This document shows, piece after piece, positions 36,232 to 45,465 of a DNA stretch of 64,000 nucleotides (the first letter of the stretch is position 1; the number at the start of each line of letters is the position of its first letter). The notes beneath the pieces were generated by a model. It saw only the letters and a program-made list of their open reading frames with translations, searched no databases and was not told where the DNA came from. The DNA lies in assembly GCF_002843385.1 (NCBI RefSeq), contig NZ_MVDE01000019.1, positions 1 through 64,000 on the forward strand, read 5' to 3'. The stretch comes from Labilibaculum manganireducens. Its GTDB lineage: Bacteria > Bacteroidota > Bacteroidia > Bacteroidales > Marinifilaceae. The position numbers were made by a program, and so were the translations under genes.

Positions 36232-39200
36232 CCCTTTTTATAGCTTTCTAATAATCTTTTAAATTCCAATTCAATTTTCCGATTCAATTCCTTTTGATTG
36301 TACTGATTTGTAATGCGGTACAATTCCTGCAATAAAGCCAGATCCCTACTCCTTAACCGAGGAAATTCCGAAGTTGAAACCGGAGTTAGAGTCATATAAT
36401 AATCTAATTCCTGTACCAATCGATCCGATATGGTTTGAATCATCTGATTGCCTTTTTCATCCTCCGCTGCACGATAGTAGGACTGAGCCATAAGAATGGC
36501 TAAATAATCAAAGGGTACCTTCTCATTAGGCACCAGCTCAACACATTTATCAAGTACCTGAACAGCAGAATCTCTTTTTCCCTCATCCAGTAAACTTTCT
36601 GACAGCCTCAGAAAATTATTTCTCATGTTGGTGCACAAACGGGAAGTTGTTTCATCGATATAAACATCCGGATGGTTCATATTTCCCCATTTGAACTTAT
36701 TCATCAGATTGGTATACATTACATCCGTATTTACACCCCCAATCTGCATTTCCTCATTTTCAAATTTGATCGGTACCAGTCGATAAGCAAAACCTTCCAA
36801 ACGAAAATAGTCTTCTAAGCCATAATATCCGCTTGACGGCACTGTTATGGAAAAATAAACAGGTCGTTTCCAATTGTTTTGCACCAGCATATCATAAAGA
36901 ATTAAACCACCTTTATCTATATAGTTTGTTTTCACTTCCCATTCCATTTGATTCACAATTTTTGCAGAATCTTTTTCGGAAAGAGTATTGGTCTTTACGA
37001 CTTGCTCCTTATCAATTACAAGGCGAAATTTATTTGCCGGGAAATGATCAATCCGCTCATCGTATCCGTATATTTTTTTGGTACTTTCCTTTTCACTCGC
37101 AACATATTCTATCGCGTCTTTCAGATCCAATCCTCCGTTTTTCTCAACGTAAGCCTTCAAACGCGGATCATCAAGAACATAAACCACATCTCGTTTCCCC
37201 ATCAGGTATTTATCCTGAGTAAGAGATATTGGTAACGGATCTGAATCGTAGTTTTTTTGCTTCATCTGATCGATGTACCAATCGGTTGACAGATAACTTA
37301 AATTACAAACGCGAACATCGGTTCGAATACCCTCTACCTCCTGCAAATACCACAAGGGGAAAGTATCATTATCGCCCATGGTAAATAAGATTGCGTTTGG
37401 CTCGCAGGAATTCAGATAATCGTAAGCCAAATCCCTTGCCACATATCGATCCGACCGATCATGATCGTCCCAATTTTGTTGCACCAACAAAGCGGGAACT
37501 GCCAAAAAGCAAAGCGTGAATGCTACAGGAATAGCGACCTTATCTTTTCGAAGCAATTTTTTAGAAACCTGCAGTACTGCAAGAAATCCCAAACCGATCC
37601 AAACAGCAAAGGCATAAAATGATCCCACATAGGCATAATCCCTTTCCCGAGGCTGCAATGGAGGCTGATTCAGATAGACCACAATAGCCAAACCCGTCAG
37701 TAAAAACAGCAGAAAAACCACATAAAAATCCTTTTTCCCCTGATTACTTTTTCGGTACTGATAAAGTAATCCTGCCAAGCCTAGCAAAAGCGGTAAAAAG
37801 TAGTATGTATTGTTTCCCTTATTTTTAGTCATGTGCTCAGGCCTCAGACTCTGATCACCCAAACGATAATTATCTACGAATGGTATTCCGGAAATCCAGT
37901 TTCCATCAACAACACCACTATAGGATTGCCGGTCGGATTGCCGACCGGAAAAATTCCACATAAAGTAGCGGATGTACATGTAATTAACCTGATAACTAAT
38001 AAAGAAGTCCAGATTCTGCACAAAGCTCGGTTTTGTTTTCTGATCAGCCTTGAGTCCTGTCCACTTGGCATATTCTTCGGGGTTCCTACCTGTCATTCCC
38101 TTTGTATACATTCTGGGAAACACTGTTTTGTGAGAACTGCTATAGTTTGGTTTCTTTGGCGTGTAAGAAACTACATATTTCCCGTCCTTTTTAATGTAAA
38201 CATCTTTGCCATCTACATAACTCTCCTTTTCATCATACGGAGCATTAAAATATTCGCCGTACAACAAAGGATTATCGCCATACTGCTCTCTGTTTAAATA
38301 ATAAAGTAAAGAAAACAGATCCTCAGGATTATTCTGATCCAAACCAGGATTTGCCGCCGAACGAATCATGATAAGCGAATAGGACGAATATCCAATTAGA
38401 ACAACGGTTAGTGCAGTAAGTAATGTATTCAAGACCACTTTACCATGAGAAATTGTATATCGAATACCGAATACAAGACCTGAAATCAGCAGAATAATAA
38501 ATACATATGCGCCTGAATTAAAAGGCAAACCAATTACATTTACAAAGAACAAATCGAAAACAAAAGCAAGTTTTACAACACCTGGAATGATTACATACAT
38601 TGCTCCACCCAAAAGAAGCAAAGCAACACCCAAAGCTTTTAAAACTCCATTTCTGCTTGGTTCGTACTTCTTAAAATAGTAAACCATTACAATGGCCGGA
38701 ATTGCCAATAAATTCAGAAGATGAACACCAATAGACAAACCCATTAGGTAAGCAATCAAAATCAACCATCTGTTTGCATAAGCCTTGCCTTCTTCGTTTT
38801 CCCATTTTAAAACGCACCAGAAAACAACTGCCGTAAACAGCGAAGATGTAGCATAAACTTCTCCTTCGACAGCTGAAAACCAAAATGTATCGGTAAAAGC
38901 ATAAGCCATGGCTCCAATAAATCCGCTGCCAATAATTGTCCATATCTGAGATTCTGATATTTTATCTCCTGCAACAACCAACTTTTTAGCCAAATGGGTG
39001 ATTGTCCAGAATAAAAACAGAATGGTAAAAGCACTTGCCAAACCAGACATGGAATTTATCATGAGAGCCACATTTTCGGTACCCGAAGCAAACATAGAGA
39101 AAAAACGAGCCAACAGCAGAAAAAACGGAGCTCCCGGAGCGTGTCCAATTTCTAATTTATAAGCAGAAGTTATAAATTCTCCGCAATCCCAAAAACTAAC

Positions 39201-39290
39201 TGTAGGTTCAAGAGTTAAAAAATAGACAACTGCAGCTATTGCAAATGATATCCATCCGACAATAATATTTGTTTTTTGGTACTTACTCAT
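36228..39290 (-). CDS. DUF2723 (GT117/TMEM260-type) multipass membrane protein
   Basis: A 1020-residue protein with about a dozen transmembrane helices in the first ~600 residues and a soluble, TPR-like C-terminal part (LDEGKRDSAVQVLDKCVELVP). The N-terminus carries EPTVSFWDCGEFITSAY and GHAPGAPFF, the acidic-motif loop of DUF2723. Human TMEM260 in this family is an O-mannosyltransferase (CAZy GT117), so protein O-glycosylation or lipid-linked sugar transfer is a reasonable inference. It overlaps the deacetylase gene and is a paralogue of the next gene upstream. Confidence 0.85.
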   Translation of the reverse strand: MSKYQKTNIIVGWISFAIAAVVYFLTLEPTVSFWDCGEFITSAYKLEIGHAPGAPFFLLLARFFSMFASGTENVALMINSMSGLASAFTILFLFWTITHLAKKLVVAGDKISESQIWTIIGSGFIGAMAYAFTDTFWFSAVEGEVYATSSLFTAVVFWCVLKWENEEGKAYANRWLILIAYLMGLSIGVHLLNLLAIPAIVMVYYFKKYEPSRNGVLKALGVALLLLGGAMYVIIPGVVKLAFVFDLFFVNVIGLPFNSGAYVFIILLISGLVFGIRYTISHGKVVLNTLLTALTVVLIGYSSYSLIMIRSAANPGLDQNNPEDLFSLLYYLNREQYGDNPLLYGEYFNAPYDEKESYVDGKDVYIKKDGKYVVSYTPKKPNYSSSHKTVFPRMYTKGMTGRNPEEYAKWTGLKADQKTKPSFVQNLDFFISYQVNYMYIRYFMWNFSGRQSDRQSYSGVVDGNWISGIPFVDNYRLGDQSLRPEHMTKNKGNNTYYFLPLLLGLAGLLYQYRKSNQGKKDFYVVFLLFLLTGLAIVVYLNQPPLQPRERDYAYVGSFYAFAVWIGLGFLAVLQVSKKLLRKDKVAIPVAFTLCFLAVPALLVQQNWDDHDRSDRYVARDLAYDYLNSCEPNAILFTMGDNDTFPLWYLQEVEGIRTDVRVCNLSYLSTDWYIDQMKQKNYDSDPLPISLTQDKYLMGKRDVVYVLDDPRLKAYVEKNGGLDLKDAIEYVASEKESTKKIYGYDERIDHFPANKFRLVIDKEQVVKTNTLSEKDSAKIVNQMEWEVKTNYIDKGGLILYDMLVQNNWKRPVYFSITVPSSGYYGLEDYFRLEGFAYRLVPIKFENEEMQIGGVNTDVMYTNLMNKFKWGNMNHPDVYIDETTSRLCTNMRNNFLRLSESLLDEGKRDSAVQVLDKCVELVPNEKVPFDYLAILMAQSYYRAAEDEKGNQMIQTISDRLVQELDYYMTLTPVSTSEFPRLRSRDLALLQELYRITNQYNQKELNRKIELEFKRLLESYKKG

Positions 39291-39510
39291 ATATTATCAA
39301 AATAAAGGTTAGATTTTATGGTACAGACAGCGAAGTTACCACTTTTGGCAAAAAGAATTGATTTGTATTATGTGAAAAAACCTTAACAGACTTTCCATAT
39401 TTCAAGACCAATATAACCATCATTATTCTTTTTTGCAGATGAACTCTTTGCATTAGTTTGTAGAAAGATGAATTACTTTGATTTAGGAAATCAAAAAAAA
39501 GACATAAAAG

Positions 39511-39542
39511 AAATGGCTGTCTCTACATGAAGACAGCCATTT
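39511..39542 (-). terminator. Hairpin after the upstream DUF2723 gene
   Basis: AAATGGCTGTCT (39511-39522) pairs perfectly with AGACAGCCATTT (39531-39542) around an 8-nt loop, 20 bp beyond the stop codon of the 39562-42630 gene. The minus strand then reads CTTTTATGTC and a T-run, so the U-tract is interrupted. Confidence 0.65.
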
Positions 39543-39561
39543 AAAGTATATTATAAATCTT

Positions 39562-42500
39562 TTACTCCCCTGAAGCAGATTTAAATAGCAGTTCGAATTT
39601 TAATTGCAAATCTTCCCTCAACTTAGTTTGCTCACCCATATCAGCTAAACCTAAAAGCATCTGCACAACCCGCACTTCACGCTCCTGTTCTGATCTAAAA
39701 GTATTTGAATATTGAGGATCCAAACTTAAGAAGTAATTCATTTTGTCGTATGATTGTTGTGCCACCTCCATCAATAAAGCATTTGCTTTATCTACTGCAT
39801 TTGCTCTGTAATACTCCTGAATAAATCCAATCAGTGTATTATCAACCGGTATTTTATTGGTTGGCAGTTCTTCCATACATCTATCCAAAATATCAATGGC
39901 TTTTTCTTTCTTTCCCTCATCATTTAAAGCACTGGCCAATCGGCTGTAATTTGCTCTGAATGACATGATATTCACAGTTAATATATGAAATTGATCAACA
40001 TATACATCCGGATCTTTTATCCCGCCAAAAGTGAATTTATTCATGTAATTATCATACAATAATTCTGTATTCACATGGCCAATACCATTTCGTTCCGGTT
40101 TTGTTTCAATTGGAACCAAACGATAAGCAGCACCTTCCAACTGAAAATATTTCTCTAAGCCAAGAAAGCTTTCAGTCCCCATTCCTACAGAAAAATAAAC
40201 AGGGCGTTCCCAATTGTTATTTGCAATGATATCATAAACCATAATGTCATTTTTATACAAATAACTTCTTTTGATCTTCCACTCTAACTTGTCTACAATT
40301 AAATGAGCATCTTCGGGCTGAACAGTACCATTTGCAAGCACCTTAGCCGAATCAACAGGAATATAAACGTTTCTTCCAGGGAAATAATTAAGTTTTTTAC
40401 CCGATTGGGTTTCTACTTTTGCAGCATCATTATCGCTTCCTACGAATTTTATCATTTCACTCAAAAGCTCTTGTCCTTTCAATCGCTCAACAACAGGAAC
40501 CTGATCGCGAATACCTGGTTCCACTTTATCCGCGGTAAGCGACATAGGAATCAGATCGGAATCGTAGGCTTTTCGTCTCATCTGATTGATGTACCAATCG
40601 CCGGCAAGTAAACTCAAATTTACAATCCGGATATCTCTTCGAATCCCTTCCACTTCCTGCGCATACCAAAGCGGAAAGGTATCGTTATCGCCATAGGTAA
40701 ATAAAATAGCATCAGGTGCACAAGAATTTAAATAATCTTTTGCATAGGCCAAAGTAGCATGTCTTCCCGAACGATCGTGATCATCGAAATTCTGCTGAGC
40801 CAATAATCCGGGAACGGCAATTAAACAAACAGCAGTAACTGCTCCTGCGGTAACAACAGATGGTCCTTTTTTACTCAACCATTGATACAAACCCATTACT
40901 CCAAAACCTATCCAAATGGCAAACGCGTAGAATGAACCGGCATATGCATAATCACGTTCACGTGGTTGATAAGGTGATTGATTCAGGTAAACAACAATTG
41001 CCAAACCTGTAAAAATAAAAAGCAACATCACCACAAAGAAATCCTGTTTGCCTTTTTTGCTCGATTTATAATGATAGAACAAACCTATTAAACCAAGTAT
41101 AAAAGGTAAAAAGAAGTAAGTATTTCTTGATTTTTTATTTGCCATTTCAGGATATAACTTATCCTGATTTCCAATTTTCATTTCATCGATAAAAGGAATC
41201 CCCGAAATCCAGTTTCCATTCAGGATATCGCCATGCCCCTGAATATCGTTCTGACGGCCTACAAAATTCCACAAAAAATACCGCCAATACATGTGATTCA
41301 CCTGATAGGTCAAGAAAAACCTAAGATTTGATCCAAAACTTGGTTTGTAAAGAGTCTCATCGCCAACCTGAATTGGATTGTTCTTTTTTACATCTCCCCA
41401 GTATTCATATTCATGAACATGATTTGCCCGGGAACTATACATTCTTGGAAATAAGGTATTGAAACGCGAATCGAATTTATATTCCTGTTTGTGCGATGCA
41501 ATAACATACTTATCTTTATTGTTTTTATCCTTTTTTTGAATGTAAACAGGACTGGTTTCAATCAGGTCAACTGCAGGAGCATTGTAATACTCTCCGTACA
41601 CAAGAGGTCTGTCGCCGTATTGCTCCCGATTCAAATAGGAAAGCAAAGCAAATACGTTATCCGGATTATTTTCATCCATTGGGGGATTAGCCGATGAGCG
41701 GATCACGATCATGGCAAAAGAAGAATAGCCAATCATGATCACCACAAAAGCTGTTACAATTGTATTCAAAACCACCATTCCACGTTTAATGGAGAAGTTG
41801 ATCAACCAAACTACAAGAGCAATAAGTGCTGCTGCATAAAAAATTACACCAGTGTTGTAAGGCAAACCAAATTGATTTACAAATAACAACTCGAACCATG
41901 ATGCAATAGTAATTACGCCAGGAATAACCCCATACATAACCACTCCCAAAATAAGAACCGAAAGTAAAAATGCTCCTATTATTCCATTTCGGGTAGGTGT
42001 ATATTTTTTAAAATAGTAAACAAATATAATTGCAGGAATAGCCAAAAGATTCAGCAGGTGAACACCGATCGACAATCCCATTAAATACGCAATTAAAATA
42101 ATCCATCGGTTTGCATACTTCTCATCCGCAACATTTTCCCATTTCAGAATTGCCCAAAAAACAACTGCCGTAAACAGTGATGACAAAGCATATACTTCCC
42201 CTTCAACAGCCGAAAACCAGAATGTATCAGAAAAAGTATAAGCTAGCGCTCCCACCATTCCGGTTCCCATTACGGCAATTAAATTTCCTTTTGAGATTTC
42301 ACCATTAGTTATCACCAGTTTTTTGGCAAGATGTGTAATTGTCCAAAACAAAAATAGGATTGTGAAAGCCGAAGCTAAAGCCGACATAGAATTCACTAAC
42401 AGGGCTACTTGAGATGGATTGGGTGCGAAAAGAGAGAAAAACCTCGCCATAATCATGAACAAAGGTGCTCCCGGCGGATGTCCAACCTCTAATCCGTAGG

Positions 42501-42630
42501 CGGTAGTAATAAATTCTCCACAATCCCACAAACTGGCTGTAGGCTCAATAGTAAACAAGTAGGTAAGTGCAGCAATGACAAAAGCCATCCAGCCTAACAC
42601 ATTATTAACCACATTGTAATTAGATTTCAT
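39562..42630 (-). CDS. DUF2723 (GT117/TMEM260-type) multipass membrane protein, paralogue
   Basis: A 1022-residue protein collinear with the 36228-39290 product: EPTASLWDCGEFITTAYGLEVGHPPGAPLF at the N-terminus, YLNREQYGDRPLVYGEYYNAP, YLNQSPYQPRERDYAYAGSF and TFPLWYAQEVEGIRRDIRIVNLS. The two copies clearly arose by duplication but have diverged throughout. Keeping the same catalytic loop in both suggests two active transferases with different acceptors or donors. It has its own terminator, so the two may be transcribed separately. Confidence 0.85.
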   Translation of the reverse strand: MKSNYNVVNNVLGWMAFVIAALTYLFTIEPTASLWDCGEFITTAYGLEVGHPPGAPLFMIMARFFSLFAPNPSQVALLVNSMSALASAFTILFLFWTITHLAKKLVITNGEISKGNLIAVMGTGMVGALAYTFSDTFWFSAVEGEVYALSSLFTAVVFWAILKWENVADEKYANRWIILIAYLMGLSIGVHLLNLLAIPAIIFVYYFKKYTPTRNGIIGAFLLSVLILGVVMYGVIPGVITIASWFELLFVNQFGLPYNTGVIFYAAALIALVVWLINFSIKRGMVVLNTIVTAFVVIMIGYSSFAMIVIRSSANPPMDENNPDNVFALLSYLNREQYGDRPLVYGEYYNAPAVDLIETSPVYIQKKDKNNKDKYVIASHKQEYKFDSRFNTLFPRMYSSRANHVHEYEYWGDVKKNNPIQVGDETLYKPSFGSNLRFFLTYQVNHMYWRYFLWNFVGRQNDIQGHGDILNGNWISGIPFIDEMKIGNQDKLYPEMANKKSRNTYFFLPFILGLIGLFYHYKSSKKGKQDFFVVMLLFIFTGLAIVVYLNQSPYQPRERDYAYAGSFYAFAIWIGFGVMGLYQWLSKKGPSVVTAGAVTAVCLIAVPGLLAQQNFDDHDRSGRHATLAYAKDYLNSCAPDAILFTYGDNDTFPLWYAQEVEGIRRDIRIVNLSLLAGDWYINQMRRKAYDSDLIPMSLTADKVEPGIRDQVPVVERLKGQELLSEMIKFVGSDNDAAKVETQSGKKLNYFPGRNVYIPVDSAKVLANGTVQPEDAHLIVDKLEWKIKRSYLYKNDIMVYDIIANNNWERPVYFSVGMGTESFLGLEKYFQLEGAAYRLVPIETKPERNGIGHVNTELLYDNYMNKFTFGGIKDPDVYVDQFHILTVNIMSFRANYSRLASALNDEGKKEKAIDILDRCMEELPTNKIPVDNTLIGFIQEYYRANAVDKANALLMEVAQQSYDKMNYFLSLDPQYSNTFRSEQEREVRVVQMLLGLADMGEQTKLREDLQLKFELLFKSASGE

Positions 42631-42740
42631 CTTGTGTGTATTTTTGTTTATTATATTCGATATGCAGGATAATATTTTGAACGAAAATAGTCAATTTTAA
42701 TAGTTCCCCCGAATTCTATCTGAAAATTTTACACTTTTTG

Positions 42741-42770
42741 TTTGAGCAAATAAAAAAAGTATTACATTTG
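42741..42770 (+). promoter_or_regulatory. Promoter of the first tRNA-Gln
   Basis: TTTG (42741-42744), 18 nt, then TACATTTG (42763-42770): an exact match to TTTG-N18-TAnnTTTG, 31 bp before the tRNA. Confidence 0.8.
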
Positions 42771-42801
42771 CAGAGTTCTTTGCAAAAAGGACAATTATGA
42801 T

Positions 42802-42872
42802 TGACCCGTGGTGTAATGGTAACACACCTGGTTTTGGTCCAGGCATTTAAGGTTCGAGTCCTTACGGGTCAA
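42802..42872 (+). tRNA. tRNA-Gln (anticodon TTG)
   Basis: A 71-nt cloverleaf: acceptor TGACCCG pairs with CGGGTCA (42865-42871), the discriminator is A, the D arm includes GGTGTAATGGTAACAC, the anticodon stem is CCTGG/CCAGG with loop TTTTGGT (anticodon TTG), and the T arm has GGTTCGAGTCC. CCA is not encoded. Confidence 0.97.
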
Positions 42873-42880
42873 CAATAAAA

Positions 42881-42910
42881 AAGCTTCGAAATATTTCGAA
42901 GCTTTTTTTT
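42881..42910 (+). terminator. Terminator of the first tRNA-Gln
   Basis: AAGCTTCGAA (42881-42890) and TTCGAAGCTT (42895-42904) form a perfect stem with an ATAT loop followed by T to 42910. Confidence 0.9.
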
Positions 42911-42926
42911 ATTTTATCCTTTATGT

Positions 42927-43298
42927 TTATTTTTCAACAATCCTCTCAAACTTAAAGCTACCCGAAATTCCCTGATCATCTAAACTATCTCCCTCAATTG
43001 TTGTCTCATTAATCAACATGCCATCCCAGGAATCCAATTCGTAGCAAATATCAAAATCGGAGTGAATAACATCATACTCTATAGCTTTTAGCTGAATTCG
43101 ATTAAGATTTATCTCTCCTTCCAATTTTTCCTGGATCATGAACGTCTCCTCATCCTCTACATTTTCAGAAAAAATGATTTTACCACTCAATTTTCTCCCG
43201 TTTTGAGTCAATAAAAGCTCTCCTTTAGCGCTTCCATAACCGTAATCTTCCTCGTAAAGCCACTTTCCTGTTAATGATTCTATTTTTTTTTGCTCCAT
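42927..43298 (-). CDS. Small protein of unknown function between two tRNA-Gln genes
   Basis: I start at the ATG at 43298 (MEQKKIESLTGKWLYEED), giving 123 residues. An upstream ATG at 43403 would add 35 residues of poor composition. The sequence is rich in beta strands (GELLLTQNGRKLSGKIIF, KLEGEINLNRIQLKAIEYD, SDFDICYELDSWDGML) with a W in GKW near the start, suggesting a lipocalin-like or small beta-barrel fold. No signal peptide. Function unknown. Confidence 0.7.
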   Translation of the reverse strand: MEQKKIESLTGKWLYEEDYGYGSAKGELLLTQNGRKLSGKIIFSENVEDEETFMIQEKLEGEINLNRIQLKAIEYDVIHSDFDICYELDSWDGMLINETTIEGDSLDDQGISGSFKFERIVEK

Positions 43299-43391
43299 AT
43301 TTTCTACCCTTTCAAATTGACAATCAGAATAATTACAAATATATAACAACAACAACGAATAAAAGTCTGCAATATTTTTGCATTTTTTGGT

Positions 43392-43421
43392 TTTGCCTAA
43401 CAAATATTTCTACTATATTTG
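43392..43421 (+). promoter_or_regulatory. Promoter of the second tRNA-Gln
   Basis: TTTG (43392-43395), 18 nt, TATATTTG (43414-43421): same consensus and same spacer length as the first copy, in otherwise different sequence. Confidence 0.8.
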
Positions 43422-43454
43422 CACCGTCTTAGTCAGATATGACTGAACGGGAAT

Positions 43455-43525
43455 TGACCCGTGGTGTAATGGTAACACACCTGGTTTTGGTCCAGGCATT
43501 TAAGGTTCGAGTCCTTACGGGTCAA
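43455..43525 (+). tRNA. tRNA-Gln (anticodon TTG), identical second copy
   Basis: A 71-nt sequence identical to the tRNA at 42802-42872, offset by 653 bp. The flanks differ beyond a few bases, so the gene body is the only conserved part. Confidence 0.97.
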
Positions 43526-43528
43526 CAC

Positions 43529-43558
43529 AAGCTTCTGATTTTATCAGAAGCTTTTTTT
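43529..43558 (+). terminator. Terminator of the second tRNA-Gln
   Basis: AAGCTTCTGAT (43529-43539) pairs with ATCAGAAGCTT (43543-43553) around TTT and is followed by T to 43558. The hairpin may also serve the convergent acylphosphatase gene. Confidence 0.88.
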
Positions 43559-43829
43559 ATTTTATGACGAAATCAGTAAAATCCTGATCCGGCAAATTAC
43601 AAATAAAAACATCCTTCACTTTAGCCCAATCAGGTCCCTTTCTGCACCACTCACAAAATAGTTCAACTCCCAAATTTGTTCCAATAATTTCAGCATAAAC
43701 CGTACCATCCGGCTGATTTCTGACGAACCCCTTAACACCAAAACGCTTTGCAGCCTCTTTGGCATGATACCGAAATCCAACATTCTGTACCCTACCTGAC
43801 ACTTTTATGCTTACCGATCTCCCTTCCAT
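43557..43829 (-). CDS. Acylphosphatase
   Basis: A 90-residue protein from the ATG at 43829 (MEGRSVSIKVSGRVQNVGFR). An ATG 21 bp upstream is possible. It has the family signature SGRVQNVGFRYH with catalytic Arg, then FVRNQPDGTVYAEI with the catalytic Asn. Acylphosphatases hydrolyse acyl phosphates such as carbamoyl phosphate and 1,3-bisphosphoglycerate. Length is normal. Confidence 0.93.
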   Translation of the reverse strand: MEGRSVSIKVSGRVQNVGFRYHAKEAAKRFGVKGFVRNQPDGTVYAEIIGTNLGVELFCEWCRKGPDWAKVKDVFICNLPDQDFTDFVIK

Positions 43830-44028
43830 TTTGCTGCGATTTAAATGCAAGATAGAATTTTAAATGATGAATTAAGAGTTAAAAATTAATAATTAAAACA
43901 CTCCTCAGTCTATCATCTCCGGTAAAAAGGGAGAATTTCATTCAAAAATTTTAAGTCTTGCTTGATATTTCTACTTGGCCCCTTTTACTTTATCCTTAAA
44001 CCTTGTTACTTCTTCCTCGACACTTGGA

Positions 44029-44053
44029 ACTTGATACTTGATACTTGATACTT
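44029..44053. repeat. Short tandem repeat (ACTTGAT x3.5)
   Basis: Three full copies of the 7-mer ACTTGAT plus ACTT in the gap before the radical SAM gene. Confidence 0.8.
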
Positions 44054-44072
44054 CTTTTTCTACTTTTGCCCC

Positions 44073-44951
44073 ATGATCAATTATCACGAACCGTTATTTA
44101 GACCGCCAAGCGAGGCTCACTCCCTAATTATCCAGGCAACATTAGGTTGTGCATGGAACAAATGTGCTTTTTGCGAAATGTATACCTGTAAACAATTTCA
44201 GGCTCGCAAAGAGGAAGATATTTTTGCTGATATCCAGAGCATGTCTCCCTATTCAAATCATTACCGTAAGGTATTTTTGGCAGATGGAAACGCTATGGTA
44301 CTTTCTTTCGATAAACTTTCGCGGATATTGGATCAGCTAAATGCAACTTTTCCCCGACTAACTCGTGTTTCGGCCTATGCAATACCAAAAGACATAGAAG
44401 CAAAAACAGATAAAGAACTTCAAATTCTTGCTGAAAAAGGACTAAAACTACTTTATGTTGGTATAGAATCAGGAGATGATGAGCTTTTGAAGGCAATTGA
44501 TAAAGGTGAAAATTTTGAAAGCACGAGTCACGCCCTGCAGCGGGCCCGAAAAGCTGGCATTAAACTTTCGGTGATGATACTAAATGGTTTGGGTGGTAAA
44601 AAGTATTCTCGGCAACATGCCCTTAACTCAGCCAAAGTCGTGAACAAAATTCAGCCCAAATTTCTATCTACCCTTGTTCTTAGCTACCCTTACGGAGAAG
44701 AACACTTCATGAAAAAATTCGATGGTGAATTTATTCCCCTCAACACCATAGAGTTAATTGCCGAAATGAAAGTCTTTATCGGGAATCTGGAATTAAGCCA
44801 GTCTATTTTTCGAAGCGATCATGCTTCCAATTATTTGATTCTGCGCGGAAACTTCCCCCGCGACAAGCAGGAAATGCTCAATCGCATTAATGGTGTTTTG
44901 GACGACCCGGCCAACGCACAGTTGAGACCGGAATGGATGAGGGGATTGTAG
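44073..44951 (+). CDS. Radical SAM protein with CX4CX2C cluster motif
   Basis: A 292-residue protein. The cysteines C26, C31 and C34 in GCAWNKCAFCEMY form a C-x4-C-x2-C motif in place of the usual C-x3-C-x2-C. Further family features are VFLADGNAMVL, LLYVGIESGDDELL (SAM-binding GxES) and MILNGLGG. The substrate is unknown. Relatives are annotated only as elongator-like or general radical SAM proteins. No partner gene is adjacent. Confidence 0.85.
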   Translation: MINYHEPLFRPPSEAHSLIIQATLGCAWNKCAFCEMYTCKQFQARKEEDIFADIQSMSPYSNHYRKVFLADGNAMVLSFDKLSRILDQLNATFPRLTRVSAYAIPKDIEAKTDKELQILAEKGLKLLYVGIESGDDELLKAIDKGENFESTSHALQRARKAGIKLSVMILNGLGGKKYSRQHALNSAKVVNKIQPKFLSTLVLSYPYGEEHFMKKFDGEFIPLNTIELIAEMKVFIGNLELSQSIFRSDHASNYLILRGNFPRDKQEMLNRINGVLDDPANAQLRPEWMRGL

Positions 44952-45151
44952 TTTTCCTCAATTTGCCTCGTAATCAGACTATTAAAAACCTAAAAGAATT
45001 AATAAAGCTTGTAGAAATCAATTTCGTTTTACTTATTAGTTCAGTAATATATTTTAAGGGAACTAAAAAGGTTTATAAATGCACACAGAAACACCTTATA
45101 AAACACTCTTGCTGTGTTTTATAAAAGAAAGAGCTGGCAATAATTCAAAGA

Positions 45152-45304
45152 TTACTTTATCACCATATAATTCTTCTTATTCTGCAATCTGCCCCAGTCT
45201 TTAGTATTCATCGACTGAATCATTTTTGTTGTTAAATCAACCACAACAAAATCCTCATCTCTCGAGAAAGAAAACAACTCTTTAATCATTCTTAAAATCT
45301 TCAT
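45152..45304 (-). CDS. Possible 50-residue small protein
   Basis: In the 514-bp gap after the radical SAM gene, the minus strand carries ATG (45304) to TAA (45152) encoding MKILRMIKELFSFSRDEDFV and 30 more residues ending NKKNYMVIK. Composition looks protein-like (hydrophobic helix start, DDLTT-like turn, W in DWGRL). AGGGG lies very close to the ATG. No family recognised, and conservation is untested. The rest of 44952-45465 shows nothing else. Confidence 0.45.
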   Translation of the reverse strand: MKILRMIKELFSFSRDEDFVVVDLTTKMIQSMNTKDWGRLQNKKNYMVIK

Positions 45305-45465
45305 GCCCCTAATTTTTTTGTTTTTCTGATATTCTAAATTTAAGAGGATTAAAGGATAAATTCAAGGCATTCTGGTACGATTTAATAATTACGTAATATA
45401 GGTTTTTAAAAGCGTATTTTCAGTTCACACTTGCGTAATGTGAAATTACAATCTGATTCGTTTTA

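Noticed and set aside
43299-43403. N-terminal extension of the small gene between tRNAs
   Set aside because: The added 35 residues are Cys/Tyr/Lys-rich with no family support and overlap the tRNA promoter; the ATG at 43298 is better.
44029-44053. ACTTGAT tandem copies as a CRISPR or regulatory array
   Set aside because: Only a 7-bp unit with no spacers; simple-sequence slippage is enough.
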